Source of the DNA: Gavia stellata
Lineage: Eukaryota > Chordata > Aves > Gaviiformes > Gaviidae
Direction of reading: 5' to 3'
DNA: 64,000 bases
Assembly (NCBI RefSeq): GCF_030936135.1
Contig: NW_026776913.1
Location: 682,001-746,000, forward strand
The notes under the pieces: model-generated
Told to the model about the DNA's origin: nothing
Database searches by the model: none
The model's input: only the letters and a program-made list of their open reading frames with translations
Translations under genes and position numbers: made by a program
In this document: positions 44,145 through 55,104 of the stretch, in pieces
Numbering within the stretch: the stretch's first letter is position 1
Layout of the letters: every line of letters starts with the position of its first letter

Positions 44145-44635
44145 AAGTAAGACAGAAAGAATTGAACAGCACATAGCCTTGACCAGAACTACAGTGGGAT
44201 CCTGTGGAGAGGATGCATGCTGGAGCAGAGGAGAAGTGTGAGGAAGAAGGAGTGGCCGAGATGAACTGTTATGTACGGATTGACCCTTCCCATTGCCCAC
44301 CCGCCCTGCGCCTCTCAGGGTTGGGGTGGTTAGAAGAATTGGGAATGAAGGAGTAATGTGAACCTGGGAAAAAGGAGCGGGGTGGGGAAATGTTCTTTAA
44401 TATTTCTGTTAGATCTTCTCACTATCCAAATCTCTTTTAATTGACAATAAATTAAATTTCTCTTCCCCAAGCCAGCTCTTCTTTGCCAGTGACAGGAATT
44501 AGTAAGCGATCTCCCTGTCTTCACTTTGACCCTTGAGCTAGTCCATCTTATTTTCTCCCTTGGCCCTATTGAGTAGGGGGAGGGACTGAGCAGCTGGGTT
44601 GGTGTCTGGCTGCTGGTCAAAGTCAACCCACCACA
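44145..44635 (-). mobile_element. ERVL-type LTR, antisense, 5' portion
   Basis: On the minus strand it begins TGTGGTGGGTTGACTTTGACC at 44635, the start typical of a second common avian ERVL LTR family. It runs about 490 bp to a T-rich end without a recognisable 3' terminus. It is flanked on the right by CR1 RT sequence. Confidence 0.75.
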
Positions 44636-44800
44636 GGACCGCGTCTGCACTACTGTGTTTAGTATGGGGCTCCCCAGCACAAGAAGCACCCTGACAGGCT
44701 GGAGCGAGTCCTGCAGAGGCCAGAAGGATGGTTGAGGCCTGGAGCAGGCGATGGACAAGGAGAGGCTGAGAAAGAGGTTTTTGAGAAATCCCTCAGAGCC
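44636..44800 (+). mobile_element. Short CR1 fragment, sense
   Basis: Contains the 'tggggctccccagcacaagaagcaccctgacaggctggagcgagtcc' block of the CR1 RT C-terminus. Both ends are truncated. Confidence 0.7.
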
Positions 44801-45756
44801 AAACAGGGGAGCAAGGACGCAGGCCAGTTGGTGGGTGATCAGTCGATGGAGATTTTCAATATTTGTCGAGACAAGGCCATGAGCACCTGATGTAGCTGGA
44901 GCTGTCTGAGAATGGGCTGGGCTGAGAGTCCAGCTGTGGCAAGAGCTGTGGGACTCAGTGTGTAGTAAATGTCAGTGGGAACCTGGTTTCCTTTCTGTTA
45001 ATAATGGCAGTGGAGTTGGGTATCACCGAGCCTCGGAGGAGGACAGAGGTGACCACGCAGCAAAGGTTCCTCCTCAGGGCTCTGCTGTATGGGCAGAGAC
45101 GGAAATGGTGGGAGTGTGGGACTGGTTTGGGACAATTTTCCAGTGGAACTGCAGAGTCCTTGTTTGTGGGTAGCTCGACTTAGTGCTTTGTTTTTGGGGC
45201 ACGTTCCCTTTGAGGGAGTTACACCTTCTGAGTCTCCAGTCATTCCAACCCCAGGGCACAGTGTGAGTCCCCATGTTCTCCTGACACCTCTGATATATGC
45301 TAGGAGTACTGTCATATATGTAGCAAGCTGAGGAGATAATGGGGAGCTCATGGACCATCTGCACCACCACTGGCCATCAAGAAGAGAGCTTTTAAAACCA
45401 GAACTTTTTTTTTTTTTCCAATGGAACCCAACCTTACCATGAGCTTAACCCCAAAAACACTGAGAACAAAAGGAGAACAGAAACTTTTAAAGAGAAACTC
45501 TATGGATATTCTCTTGGAAGCAACTCCACCAGCCTTCAGGCACTGCACCTGGGAGATCCCCTTTTACCGAAAAGCTGCCATTGGACAGGCCACCGCTGAT
45601 ACAGTGTTGTGCAAGGGTGACCCATGACACCACCAACACTCAACACAAGGAGTATAAACCAAGAAAATTTTTCATGAGTAGAATTATCACAAGAGGAAAA
45701 AGCCGACTTCTGGCCTAAGAAAATCTCTGGGAAATGTGGAGAGGAGGGGAGGCAGG
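44801..45756. other. OR4 3' flank, no gene recognised
   Basis: Related to the OR2 3' flank (15300-16042) along most of its length. Contains a T-run at about 45408-45418. Short frames carry no domains. Confidence 0.5.
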
Positions 45757-46692
45757 TTATTTTCTGTGAAACAGCATCCATGGGGTCAGGTTCCATAAGG
45801 CATTCTTGAGCTCCTGGTTCCTCATGCTGTAGATGAGGGGGTTCACTGCTGGAGGCACCACCGAGTACAGAACTGCCACCACCGGGTCCAGGGATGGGGA
45901 GGAGATGGAGGGGGGCTTCAGGTAGGAAAACACTGCAGTGATGAGAAATAGGGAAACCACAGCCAGGTGAGGGAGGCACGTGGAAAAGGCTTTGTGCTGT
46001 CCCTGCTCAGAGGGGATCCTCAGAACGGCCCTCAAGATCTGCACATAGGACAGCACAATGAAAACAAAAACCCCAAGGACTAAACAGGCAGTAACCACAA
46101 GAAGCCCAATTTCCGTGAGGTAGGCTTCTGAGCAGGAGAGCTTGATGATCTGTGGAATTTCACAGAAGAACTGGTCCACGGCATTGCCTTTGCAGAGAGG
46201 TAGTGAAAATGTATTGGCTGTGTGAAGAAGGGAATTGAGAAACCCACTGCCCCAGGCAGCTGCTGCCATGTGGACACAAGCTCTGCTGCCCAGGAGGGTC
46301 CCGTAGTGCAGGGGTTTGCAGATGGCAATGTAGCGGTCATAGGACATGACAGTGAGAAGATACAGTTCTGCTGATATGAAAAAGACAAACAGAAAGACTT
46401 GGGCAGCACATCCTGCAAAGGAGATGACCCTGGTGTCCCAGAGGGAATTGGCCATGGCTTTGGGGACAGTGGTGGAGAGGGAGCCCAGGTCAAGGAGGGA
46501 GAGGTTGAGGAGGAAGAAGTACATGGGGCTGTGGAGGTGGTGGTCGCAGGCTATGGCAGTGATGATGAGGCCATTGCCCAGGAGGGCAGCCAGGTAGATG
46601 CCCAGGAAGAGGCAGAAGTGCAAGAGCTGCAGCTCCCTTGTATCTGCGAATGCCAGGAGGATGAACTCAGTGACGGAGCTTCTGTTAGACAT
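45757..46692 (-). CDS. Olfactory receptor OR4, OR14-like, intact
   Basis: A 311-residue odorant receptor on the minus strand. The ATG at 46690-46692 is directly preceded by an in-frame TAA (plus-strand 46693-46695), which fixes the start. The N-terminus is MSNRSSVTEFIL, with N3-R-S a glycosylation site. Other motifs: GN in TM1, PMYFFL, MSYDRYIAIC (Ser for the Ala of the other four), KAFSTC and NPLIYSMRN. It is the most divergent of the five: TM5 cassette ACLVLGVFVF, TM6 LITAVFSYLKP, tail WMLFHRK. The tail and 3' flank ally it with OR2, while the TM3 cassette (FLFVFFISAEL) is that of OR1. Confidence 0.95.
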   Translation of the reverse strand: MSNRSSVTEFILLAFADTRELQLLHFCLFLGIYLAALLGNGLIITAIACDHHLHSPMYFFLLNLSLLDLGSLSTTVPKAMANSLWDTRVISFAGCAAQVFLFVFFISAELYLLTVMSYDRYIAICKPLHYGTLLGSRACVHMAAAAWGSGFLNSLLHTANTFSLPLCKGNAVDQFFCEIPQIIKLSCSEAYLTEIGLLVVTACLVLGVFVFIVLSYVQILRAVLRIPSEQGQHKAFSTCLPHLAVVSLFLITAVFSYLKPPSISSPSLDPVVAVLYSVVPPAVNPLIYSMRNQELKNALWNLTPWMLFHRK

Positions 46693-46715
46693 TTACTGTT
46701 TCTTGGTCTGGGGTT

Positions 46716-48091
46716 CTGTCCAAAGAAGAAAAAGACAGGAAAAAAGTTAGGACAGATTTCTCTGAGAAAAGCTTCTCCATTTTTCACAGAAATCCCCCCC
46801 AGTTGGAATGCATTTCCTTTCTCTAGTTTGTGCTGGCTGAGCGTGCTGTGAGGAGCAGGAGCTCTGCCCTTCTGCTGCTGAGGAGTCAGCTTTGCTCTGC
46901 TGCAGTGGGTACATGGGAGCTTGTTTGTGACAGCTCCGATGATCACAGTGGATGTCAGATATAATCCACCTTTCATGGAAAAGTGGAATATCTGCACTCA
47001 TGACTGAGAGGAACGTGCCCTGAGGAAGAGGGGCTTAGCATGTCTTTTTGACAATATTGTCTGTGGTTTTTTTTTTAAACCATCACATCTGGCGGGTGTT
47101 TTTTTTAGGGTTAGAAATCCTCTTTTTTATGACTGAAAATGTGAAGAGTCTTGAGATGGGACAGGCAAAAGGTCTCAGCTCTTTGTAACTTAATGCAGAG
47201 TCAGGAGAGCTGCAGTGTCTATCAGTTCTTTTCCCATCCACCCTGTCCTTTCGCTTGTGCTGCCTTGAAGATGACTTCACACACAAATTACTCTCTTAAA
47301 AAAACCCTAAAACATGGACTCTGATGAGACCAGAGGAGCTCTGTTTCAAAGGACAGCTCTGAAAACGCTTCTCTAGCCCAGCCCAGAGGTGGAGGTGTGA
47401 TGGAGAGGGCAGGATACAACCCCTCACAGAGAGGGGCAACTGACTCTGTGTGTGCAGTGAGCAAAAGAACTGCTCAGAGAAGGGCTAACAAGAACTGGGC
47501 TGTTTGTGCCTTCTCCAGAAGAGAGAAATAAATTGCCATCACCCACTGCCCACCCAAGAACCAATCGGAGAAATGTCAAAGCACAGACTCCTGCCCTTGC
47601 AGGAAAATGCTGCCTTTACGTCCCTCTTCAGAAAAACCCTCTGCAAATATCCTGAGAGTGATCTGGAGCTGTGAGCAGCCCTGACCCACACAGCACCCTC
47701 TCAACAGCAGAAGCACCCTGCCATTGCACTGGTCTCTCCTTCCACCCCCAGCTTCTCCCCACAGCGCCGTGGGGAGCTCCCCGGGCAGGCTGAGTGCTGA
47801 CCCTGGCAGGCAGCAGAGTCCCTGCCCCAGCACCCAGCCCCGGGGGTGCAGGGACCCTGCTCGGAAGGACAGCCCTGGGCACCCCTGGCTGCACACCCAC
47901 CTTCACACCCTGCAGCCGTCCCTGGCAGAAGGCAGCCCTCATGCCCTGTCCCTCTGATGGTGCAGCAGGGAAGCCCTGCTCTGGGGCACCTCCTTCTCCT
48001 CTATACAGGAGTGACATTCCTGGGTACCATGCCAGCTTTACGAGAGCCCTCCACGAACTGTAGCTGCATTGCCCTGCAGCCAGAGACTTAC
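46716..48091 (-). other. Predicted 5' UTR intron of OR4
   Basis: GTAAGT donor at 48091-48086 (minus strand) after GACACG. Acceptor CTTTGGACAG ends at 46716, leaving 23 nt before the ATG. It is 1376 nt long, shorter than in OR1-OR3 because a block of several hundred bp in the middle (around 47440-47640) is missing or replaced. Confidence 0.55.
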
Positions 48092-48343
48092 CGTGTCAAG
48101 GGCTGTGAAGTTTTCTCCTACTTTGCGCTCTCAGCATACTCCCACCCCAGACTGCCTTTAGCCTCTCTCTGCCTTGATCCTCTCCCCTCGGTGCCTGCAG
48201 GCAGTGCCCTCAGCCCTGCTGCGCTTTGCAGAGGAGCTGCTCCTGGGCAGAGCTGTCTCTTGGCAGTGCTGCCTGCTTGCCATGAGCTCCCTCTGTCCCA
48301 GGAGCCCGGCACAGCCTCGCAGCAGAGGACCATCTCAAGGTGT
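48092..48343 (-). promoter_or_regulatory. Conserved block upstream of OR4 (truncated)
   Basis: Matches the donor-proximal part of the OR upstream block, but similarity stops at about 48310-48343, where an unrelated dispersed repeat begins. The CCCCAGGGA motif present at the other four ORs is therefore lost. Confidence 0.5.
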
Positions 48344-49190
48344 TTTAATGACCCCTCGGGTGGGTTTGGTGCCCAGTCCATGAACCTCAGACAGTGAGAG
48401 GGAGTTGAAGAAACCTCTCAAGATGTCAGTGTCTGATGTAATCTCCAACTTTTCTTGGAGTGTTAATGGGTCCCACGGAGGGACATTGCTGACAAAGCCT
48501 CCCCAGGGGCTGCTTAGAGCAGAAAACTCCAGGCAGTGATGACAGGTAGGCAAAGGCAATGTGAAGGAAGAGATTCTCAGTAACCCTGGATGTGTTACCT
48601 AAAGGCAAAGGGCCAAGCTCTGACCCCCAGCCCCTGGGAAGGGAGATCCGGTCCCTCACACATTGCTCAGGCCTGTTTCTTGGGGGATGTGATGTGGGGA
48701 TGGGCAATGCCCAGGGCAGGACTATGGTACGATACCTCCCAGGCTCCCAGGTGGGGAAGGGGAGGCAATGAGCCCCGAGTGCTGTAAGGACAAGGTGCTT
48801 CCTCATAGGTGTCAGTGGCAGAGACAACAGCCACAGCCGAGGAGGGAAAGAGCTGATCTCTCTTGGGGGCTTTTCTGACTTTCTCCATCCCTCTCTCATC
48901 TCCACCATTGGCTGTCCTACAGTCTCCCACACCTGCACCTCTTTCTCTGCAAGCTGTAGACATCCACCCTGTTACCCCACCTGGCTCTCACCTGAGCATC
49001 TTCCTTTACTGATATCTCTCCATCCTTCCTCGTTGTCCCTTGCAACACAAAGCCTTGGGTTGATCCAGTCTCCCTCTGGGTGACTTCTTACACCACAGCA
49101 CCGCCCTTCGAGTGACATTTCTCTTTCCTTGTGTCCAGTCTGGACCTCTCCAGCTGCACTTTGTGCTATAAGTTCTTTCTCATGCCATTT
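48344..49190 (-). repeat. Dispersed repeat, copy 2 of an inverted pair
   Basis: Reverse-complement relative of 31220-32126. It truncates the OR4 upstream block. Open frames (for example 48426-48938) are not shared in the same form with copy 1 and are not taken as genes. Confidence 0.65.
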
Positions 49191-49560
49191 CCCACTACGA
49201 ACAAAAGCTCCATCATCTCTGAAACCTCCTTTCAAGCAGTTTCAGGCTAATCCTATACTGCCCTGAGCCTCTCTGCCACTGGGTCAATGCTGCCCAGGTC
49301 CCTCAGCCGCCCCACAAAGGTCACGTGCACCCGGTCCTGAACCCCATCTTGGCAGACCTGCACTCGACAGTCTCTAGTTCCTCCTGACTTCTCCAAATTG
49401 GGGAGCCACCCACTGGGACACACCCATGTGTGTGGAGCCACACCAGTGCTGAGTCAAGGGGGATGATCACTCAAGTTGTCTGGGTGGCCCACACTCCTCC
49501 TAACACAGCCCCACGTGCAGCTGCCCTTGTTCATAGGGACCATACGCTACTGGTTGTAGG
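49191..49560 (-). mobile_element. Old CR1 fragment, antisense
   Basis: Degenerate antisense CR1. The 'gcctctctgcc..gcccaggtccctcagccgcccc' and 'ttggggagcc...caccagtgctgagtc..ggggatgatcac' blocks match the C-terminal RT region, followed by 'cacactcctcctaacacagcccc'. A 47-bp piece (49393-49439) recurs exactly at 51852-51898. Confidence 0.65.
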
Positions 49561-49671
49561 GCGTCCCTCGTAGTGCCCAGGCCCTTCTCCTCAGCTGCTC
49601 ACGTCCCAGCCTGTCCTAATGTATGGGGTTATTCTCCCCACGCCCCGCACCACTGCAGCTCGGATGCAGAA

Positions 49672-50195
49672 ATGTTGAACCATACGACTGTCACAGAGTT
49701 CCTTCTCTTGGGCTTCCCCTCCCTCCACCATCAGGAGCGCCTCATGGCAATCGCTCTCCTGCCTTCGTACCTGGTGATCTTAGGGACAAACCTGCCGATC
49801 ATCCCCTCGTTCTTGCTGAAAGAGACCTCCACAGTCCCACATACTTTTCCCTCTGTAACCTCTCCTGTTTGGAGGTTTTCATCACCATATCCATCATACC
49901 CAAAGCAATAGGAAACTTGCTGATGGGCAGTAAAACCATTTCCTGCCCAGGCTGATTAGCTCAGTGCTACTTCTGCTCCCTTCTGGGCTGCGTCTTCATG
50001 TATGTCCAGCCTTCAAGTCACCACATTTCCTGAAACAAGGCAGTGGCCCTTCTCAACACACTGCCAACTCCTTTGCTGAGTCCCTTTGTTTTCAGCCTCA
50101 GGAACCAGCTGATGAAAGATGCTCTCAAGGCAGGTTTCAAGAGAAGTGGGATAATCTTCAGAAACCGCTTTTCCACCTCAGAAGAGGTGTCGTAA
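49672..50195 (+). pseudogene. Class II OR pseudogene A (not OR14-like), internally deleted
   Basis: Starts MLNHTTVTEFLLLGFPSL with a glycosylation site (N3-H-T) and TM1. A 1-nt shift near 49803 moves the frame to one reading LAERDLHSPTYFSL, NLSCLEVF and IIPKAIGNLL. An in-frame TGA at 49953-49955 follows. Near 49985 the sequence jumps from the TM3 start (AQCYFCSLLG) to the end of TM6 (CVFMYVQPSS), then a second in-frame TGA and TM7 (LSPFVFSLRNQLMKDAL). About 140 residues are missing. Family resemblance is to OR6/OR11-like class II receptors. Confidence 0.8.
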
Positions 50196-51851
50196 GTGGA
50201 TTTTGAAAGGGGAGAGGGGTGGGGAGGGCGAACACATGGTTATGATGCATCTGCAGAAATGTGACTGTTCTTTCTTAGCAGTGTAAGATCTCCTTAATCG
50301 AATATCACACCAGACTCTCTTCTGCAACACGACATCATAAGACGACCCTGCATAGCAATGCCTTTCAAATGACCTACAAGCACTTTACAAACCCTGGTGA
50401 ATACCACAGTGGCATTTCCTAAGCGTGCAAACCAAGACAGAAAGCAACAAGCACAGGACTTCATCCCTCCATGGCACACCCAATTGTCAACAAGCTTCAC
50501 CCTCCTCCAGTTCTCATGGAACTGCACCTTGCTCCTAAATCTGGTTTCCTGATTATTTTGGTGGCAGATCTTTGCTGAACCTCTTAGTCTTTAGGAAATG
50601 ACAGAAAATAGGTGGAACACAATGAAGAGAACAAAAACAGCTTGCTTTCTGGACCAAGTGGCACTTACATCTCTTTTAACCTACTGGTCAGAACAAAAAC
50701 ATGCCTGAAATTCAGTCCAGTTGAACTGTTGAGAATGACCTCTAATTTGGTCCAGAATCTAGAATATTGGTCAGGAATGTAGGTTTGAATAACAGTGCAC
50801 CTGTCTCCAGATCACTCATGTTTGGTGAAATAAATGTCCATTCCTTGACACAATGCTCCCAGAGCCAATACTTCAGCTAATCCAGCACATTCAGTGGAAT
50901 TAGCTTGTTCAGACATAGACTTTTATAACTTTAATGTCTAAAAAGATGAGTTCATTCTCTGGCCTCCTTTGATAGTGGGGAAGGATCAGCACTCTAGAGG
51001 GTGATATCATCTCCTCCTACAGTGGTCTTCAGGAGAACTGTACTTAGCATAGACTTGGCAGCTTAGTTTTCCCATAGGTAATGCCAAGTGCCCTGAGCCA
51101 CATACCGGGCAACGTGTGGTCGTTTGCACAAGGGAGGGACTCTTGCTCAGCGGGGCCCTCCTTTGAAGACATGAGGGTTACAACTGTGCCTTAAAGTCTC
51201 TCCAAAATTAAAAGGAAACCTCTCCTCTTCTCTAATCCCTGTCACAGTGTTGCCATTTAGTGCCAGTGGCTCTTTGCACAGTGGCAGCTATGAAGTGAGA
51301 CCATGTGTCTTGGTACAGTCCTGTCCTGCCTGTCTTCTCATTCCAGCTCCTCTTCCCTTAGATACCCTCTCTGTGTGCTTGACACTGCTGAACCCAGATA
51401 CAGGCAGCGTGGTGGTCAGTGCAGTCAGAGCTGTGGGGCATAAGCTAATGGGCACTCACACACCTCAGTGGACAGGCAGAGGTTGGGGCAGAGTGTATGG
51501 GGCCAGGCTGCCAAGATATGTCCCTTATGTTCTCAACTCTCTTAATCTCTCGCTGTCTCTTTCTCCATCTTGCTCGTATCTTAGGGATCCATCTCAATCC
51601 CTCAGCTCTCTCACAGTTGTCTCTCAGTCATCTACATGGGATGTGATTTAGAGCGAGCAGTGAATCTGAGGCACCCTCCCCATGGAAGCACCTTCAAGAT
51701 CAAGGCACCCCAGTGTAGGTGGGGTGAATCACTGAGTAAAAGGGCTCCTCCATTCCAGGAGCTCTCTGGGCTGTCTAGGTGACTGCCTCGGCCATCTCCA
51801 ACTCACGGTAAAGATAGGAAGTTTGAGACAGGGAATCATCAGGGACTTGTG
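50196..51851. other. Unassigned DNA between two OR pseudogenes
   Basis: AT-leaning, apparently single-copy DNA. Nothing recognised; the 134-codon frame at 51247-51651 has no domain signature. Confidence 0.45.
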
Positions 51852-51898
51852 CCAAATTGGGGAGCCACCCACTGGGACACACCCATGTGTGTGGAGCC

Positions 51899-52230
51899 TT
51901 CCCATTTGGACTCACGCTGGTATCCTACATCTGCATCAGAGCTGCAGTCCTGGGGATCCCAACCACCATGGGGAGGCAGAAGGCTTTCTCCACCTGCTCC
52001 TCTCACCTCATCGTGGTGACTGTTTTCTATGGCACCCTCGTCCTTGTCTATATGACACCAGGACAGCCTCCCTGAGGCAGCTCCATAAAGTCCTCTCCTT
52101 TTTCTACACCATCCTCACGCCCCTGGTCAATCCACTCTTCTGCAGCCTGCGGAACAGGGAGGTCAAGGGGGCTCTTGGAAATGCACTCAGAAAAACTGTG
52201 GCCTGCATTGAGAGCTCATACATGTTGTGA
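51899..52230 (+). pseudogene. Class II OR pseudogene B, TM5 to C-terminus only
   Basis: Begins in TM5 (FPFGLTLVSYICIRAAVLGIP), then GRQKAFSTCSSHL of TM6 and VFYGTLVLVYM. A frame break follows near 52065, then SLRQLHKVLSFFYT and TM7 (TPLVNPLFCSLRNREVKGAL), with a TGA at 52228-52230. TM1-TM4 are absent. A 47-bp copy of nearby CR1-derived sequence abuts its broken 5' end. It has its own TM7, so it is a different gene from pseudogene A. Confidence 0.85.
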
Positions 52231-55104
52231 TCCACCAGGAATAAACAGGTGGTGCATCTCTTTTGATCAAGTGGGGACCACTCGTAAGGGCCTCTTTTGT
52301 GTACCAGGTATATCTTTAGAAGTGCAGAATCTTGGGACTGGTTGTGGAATGAGAAGCAGGAGAAGGGAATTTGTGTCTTAAAGAAATATAGGTCTGGTCT
52401 TGAAGAGTGTAAAAAACTTGCCTGGCTTTCTTCCTTCTTTAAAGTAAAGCCAGTTGTGATCCTGCAAGTGGGAGCTGTTGAAATGCCGGACCTGCCCAGG
52501 AGTGGGAGGAAACTGACTCTAAGCATGCTGTTTTCTCTTCTGTCACCCAGCCAGGCTGAGGCGTGGCATTCCTGCATGTCTGGGATTCCTCCCGGCATCT
52601 CCCTATTGGCAGGGAGAAGTGGGCAGCTGGATCAAGCCCTTCCACTGGACATGTCTAAATCCAACTAGGTGAATATCATCCCTCTTGTTCTCTGGGCTTC
52701 CTAGCAGAGGACAACTGTGAAAGCTACTCTGATAGGGTCAGCTCCTCTGAAAAAAAAAAAAGGTAGATCCTTGCGCAGAGGAAAGATGCACAAGTTGGGT
52801 CTCAGTTTCCCCATCTTTTAACACAGAAATCATTACTTCCCCCTTCTTTCCTTCTCATATTCTGACTCCCATCCAACAATGTAATTACTTATTTGTGTCC
52901 CACTGTCTGACTTAGATACTGCAAACCGAGTCCTCCTGTTTTCTTCTTCCTTGCAAAAGAGAGCAAGGTCAGCTCATGGGGCATGATTGAGCGCAGACAC
53001 CCCCAGCAGCAGGCTCTCCCCATTTCCTAGGCTGAGGCAAGCGCACAAGGTGGGAATGTCTCCATCATCTCTGATTTGCGCAAGGGCCTTCAGCCCTGAC
53101 ATACTCCCACAACACACTTGTTCCTCCTCCACCCACAGACAGAAATTCCTTCCCACTTCCAGGCTCAGGTCTTGGCTGCAAGAATTTGCTGCACTTCAGA
53201 AGAGGCCTTGAGCTTCTTGGCTCTTCTTGGTGCTTAAGGCAATCTTCCGGGCTCCCTCCAGATTTCATGGGGGGACTTCTTGTCTCTAACAAGGACTTTG
53301 TGACAAGTTTTTATGAAATGTTTGTTTTTCTGTCATTCCTGTGTGTGGAAAGAGTAGACACAGAGAAGGAAGAAATACACCAAAAGGGATGCGAGTGAAG
53401 TGCCAGTTAGAACCAGGTGAGCTCCCCCCATGCCTGTGGCTTCCTGGCAAGGAGTCTGTCCTGAGAAGGGGATCCAGCCTCTGCCACTCTGGAGTGGGGA
53501 ATCAGCAGCGCTCGTGCCTCCTGGGGGACACAAAAGATGACTTTTCAAGGGCACCTTTCCTCTGAACTGCTGTAGATTTGTCCTTGAGGATGAGGTATAA
53601 TGGCTGACAATGCAAATACTGATCTAAGTGGCATTGCCCACAGTGGCCATCAGAGATGCAAACTGCTGTGTTGCAGATATTTATATTTAGACAGATTAAT
53701 GTTGGGGGTTTAGTTTGGTTTTGTTTCTTCTTCTTTTTTAGATACTGACACTCTTAGGGAAATCACACAAGCACCTGAAGGACTATTGAAGGTTTTCTGA
53801 GAGAAGCCCCAGCAGATTAGCATCTCAAGCAATGGGGTGCCAGAGGGCAAGGGAAGGATGGTTTGGGCACTGCCCTGGGATTTGGGAAATGGAAATGAGT
53901 TCTCCTCCCCTTGACACCCTGCCCTTTTCAGTGAGGGCTGTGAAAAACTCTGCCAACTAGGTCGGAACTCACAGCCGTGTCAGGGAACTTCTGTCAAACT
54001 GCAGCCAACGTGGTCCTGACAGCTCAGGATTTGTTTCCGTTGGAGTCCAAACCACTACAATTCACACTGCCTCCGTCTTCACTATGACACTGGGTGTTGT
54101 GTGACACAACTGTCCTGGATCTCCAGGCAGGATGGGCAAAAGTTTGATACCTGAAGCGGAACTTTTCCTCTACTTGGAAATGTGAATGCCACAGGCTCGA
54201 GCCAAGAGGCCCAAGAAACAAAACTTCCCAGAGGGTCAGATCATGAAAACGTCCCCCAGGCTGTGGGACTTGCTCTTGACTGACAGAGAATTTGTGAGTC
54301 TGGACAAATTTGTGAGTCTTCACCTATTTTTCCCCCTCTCTTTGTAACTTGGCTCTCAGCATTTACGTATTGAATCTGCTTTGCCGCTTTGAAAATGTGT
54401 CTTTGAGAAACTAGCTCAGGATATATTTATTATCTTTTTTTAGCCCAAATGAATATGCAGCATTGAAGTGGGTTTCCATATATGGAGCAGTTTTGCACAA
54501 AGTCTGCTCCAAGAGGAGAAATAACTCAGCCTGCAGTGGGAAAAGAGTGAAGCTGTGGAGGATAAATGTGCTGCTTCAGACAATATGTGGTATGCATGCA
54601 AGAGAAAAAGTTGCAAAGGTGAATGGGCATGAAGGAAATGGAAAACTGCCCATCCAATGGAGCTCTGCAAGAGGAGGATGGAGCCGTACATAACATGGCA
54701 TGATCCAAGTGGGATCAGCATGGAGAGAAGACATTTGTAGGGAAGGCGTTGCAATGGAGTACCTTGACGTCACCCAGCTGGAAAAGAGAGATTGGACAGT
54801 GCGCTGTAGTGATGGGCAGAAGTGTCCTGGGCTAAAAGACCTTTGCTAAGAGGAGGTTGGAGGGATTTGGGTTGCAGAGATTTGAGGTAGTCCTTTCAAG
54901 ACCTAATCAGGCTGACCTTTGGAGACAAGTGAAAATAAGGAAGCTCTCAAGGATGTTTTGGAATTCATTGTACTACCTTTGCTCTCCCCTATAATTTAAA
55001 GATTACAGTATTGTCCTTAAGTAATCCATGCTCCATATCTTTTTTCGCTGCTTTTTTGAGGAGGGGGAGGTGGAAGAGAAGAATAGTTTCCTTTTTAATC
55101 ATAG
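52231..55104. other. Unassigned 2.9-kb stretch
   Basis: No gene, LINE or LTR recognised. An A-run lies at about 52750-52761. Short frames lack domains. The sequence appears unrelated to the rest of the window. Confidence 0.5.

Noticed and set aside
49672-52230. One OR gene split by an insertion of 1.7 kb
   Set aside because: The first part already contains its own TM7 and C-terminus after an internal deletion, so the second part is a separate gene.
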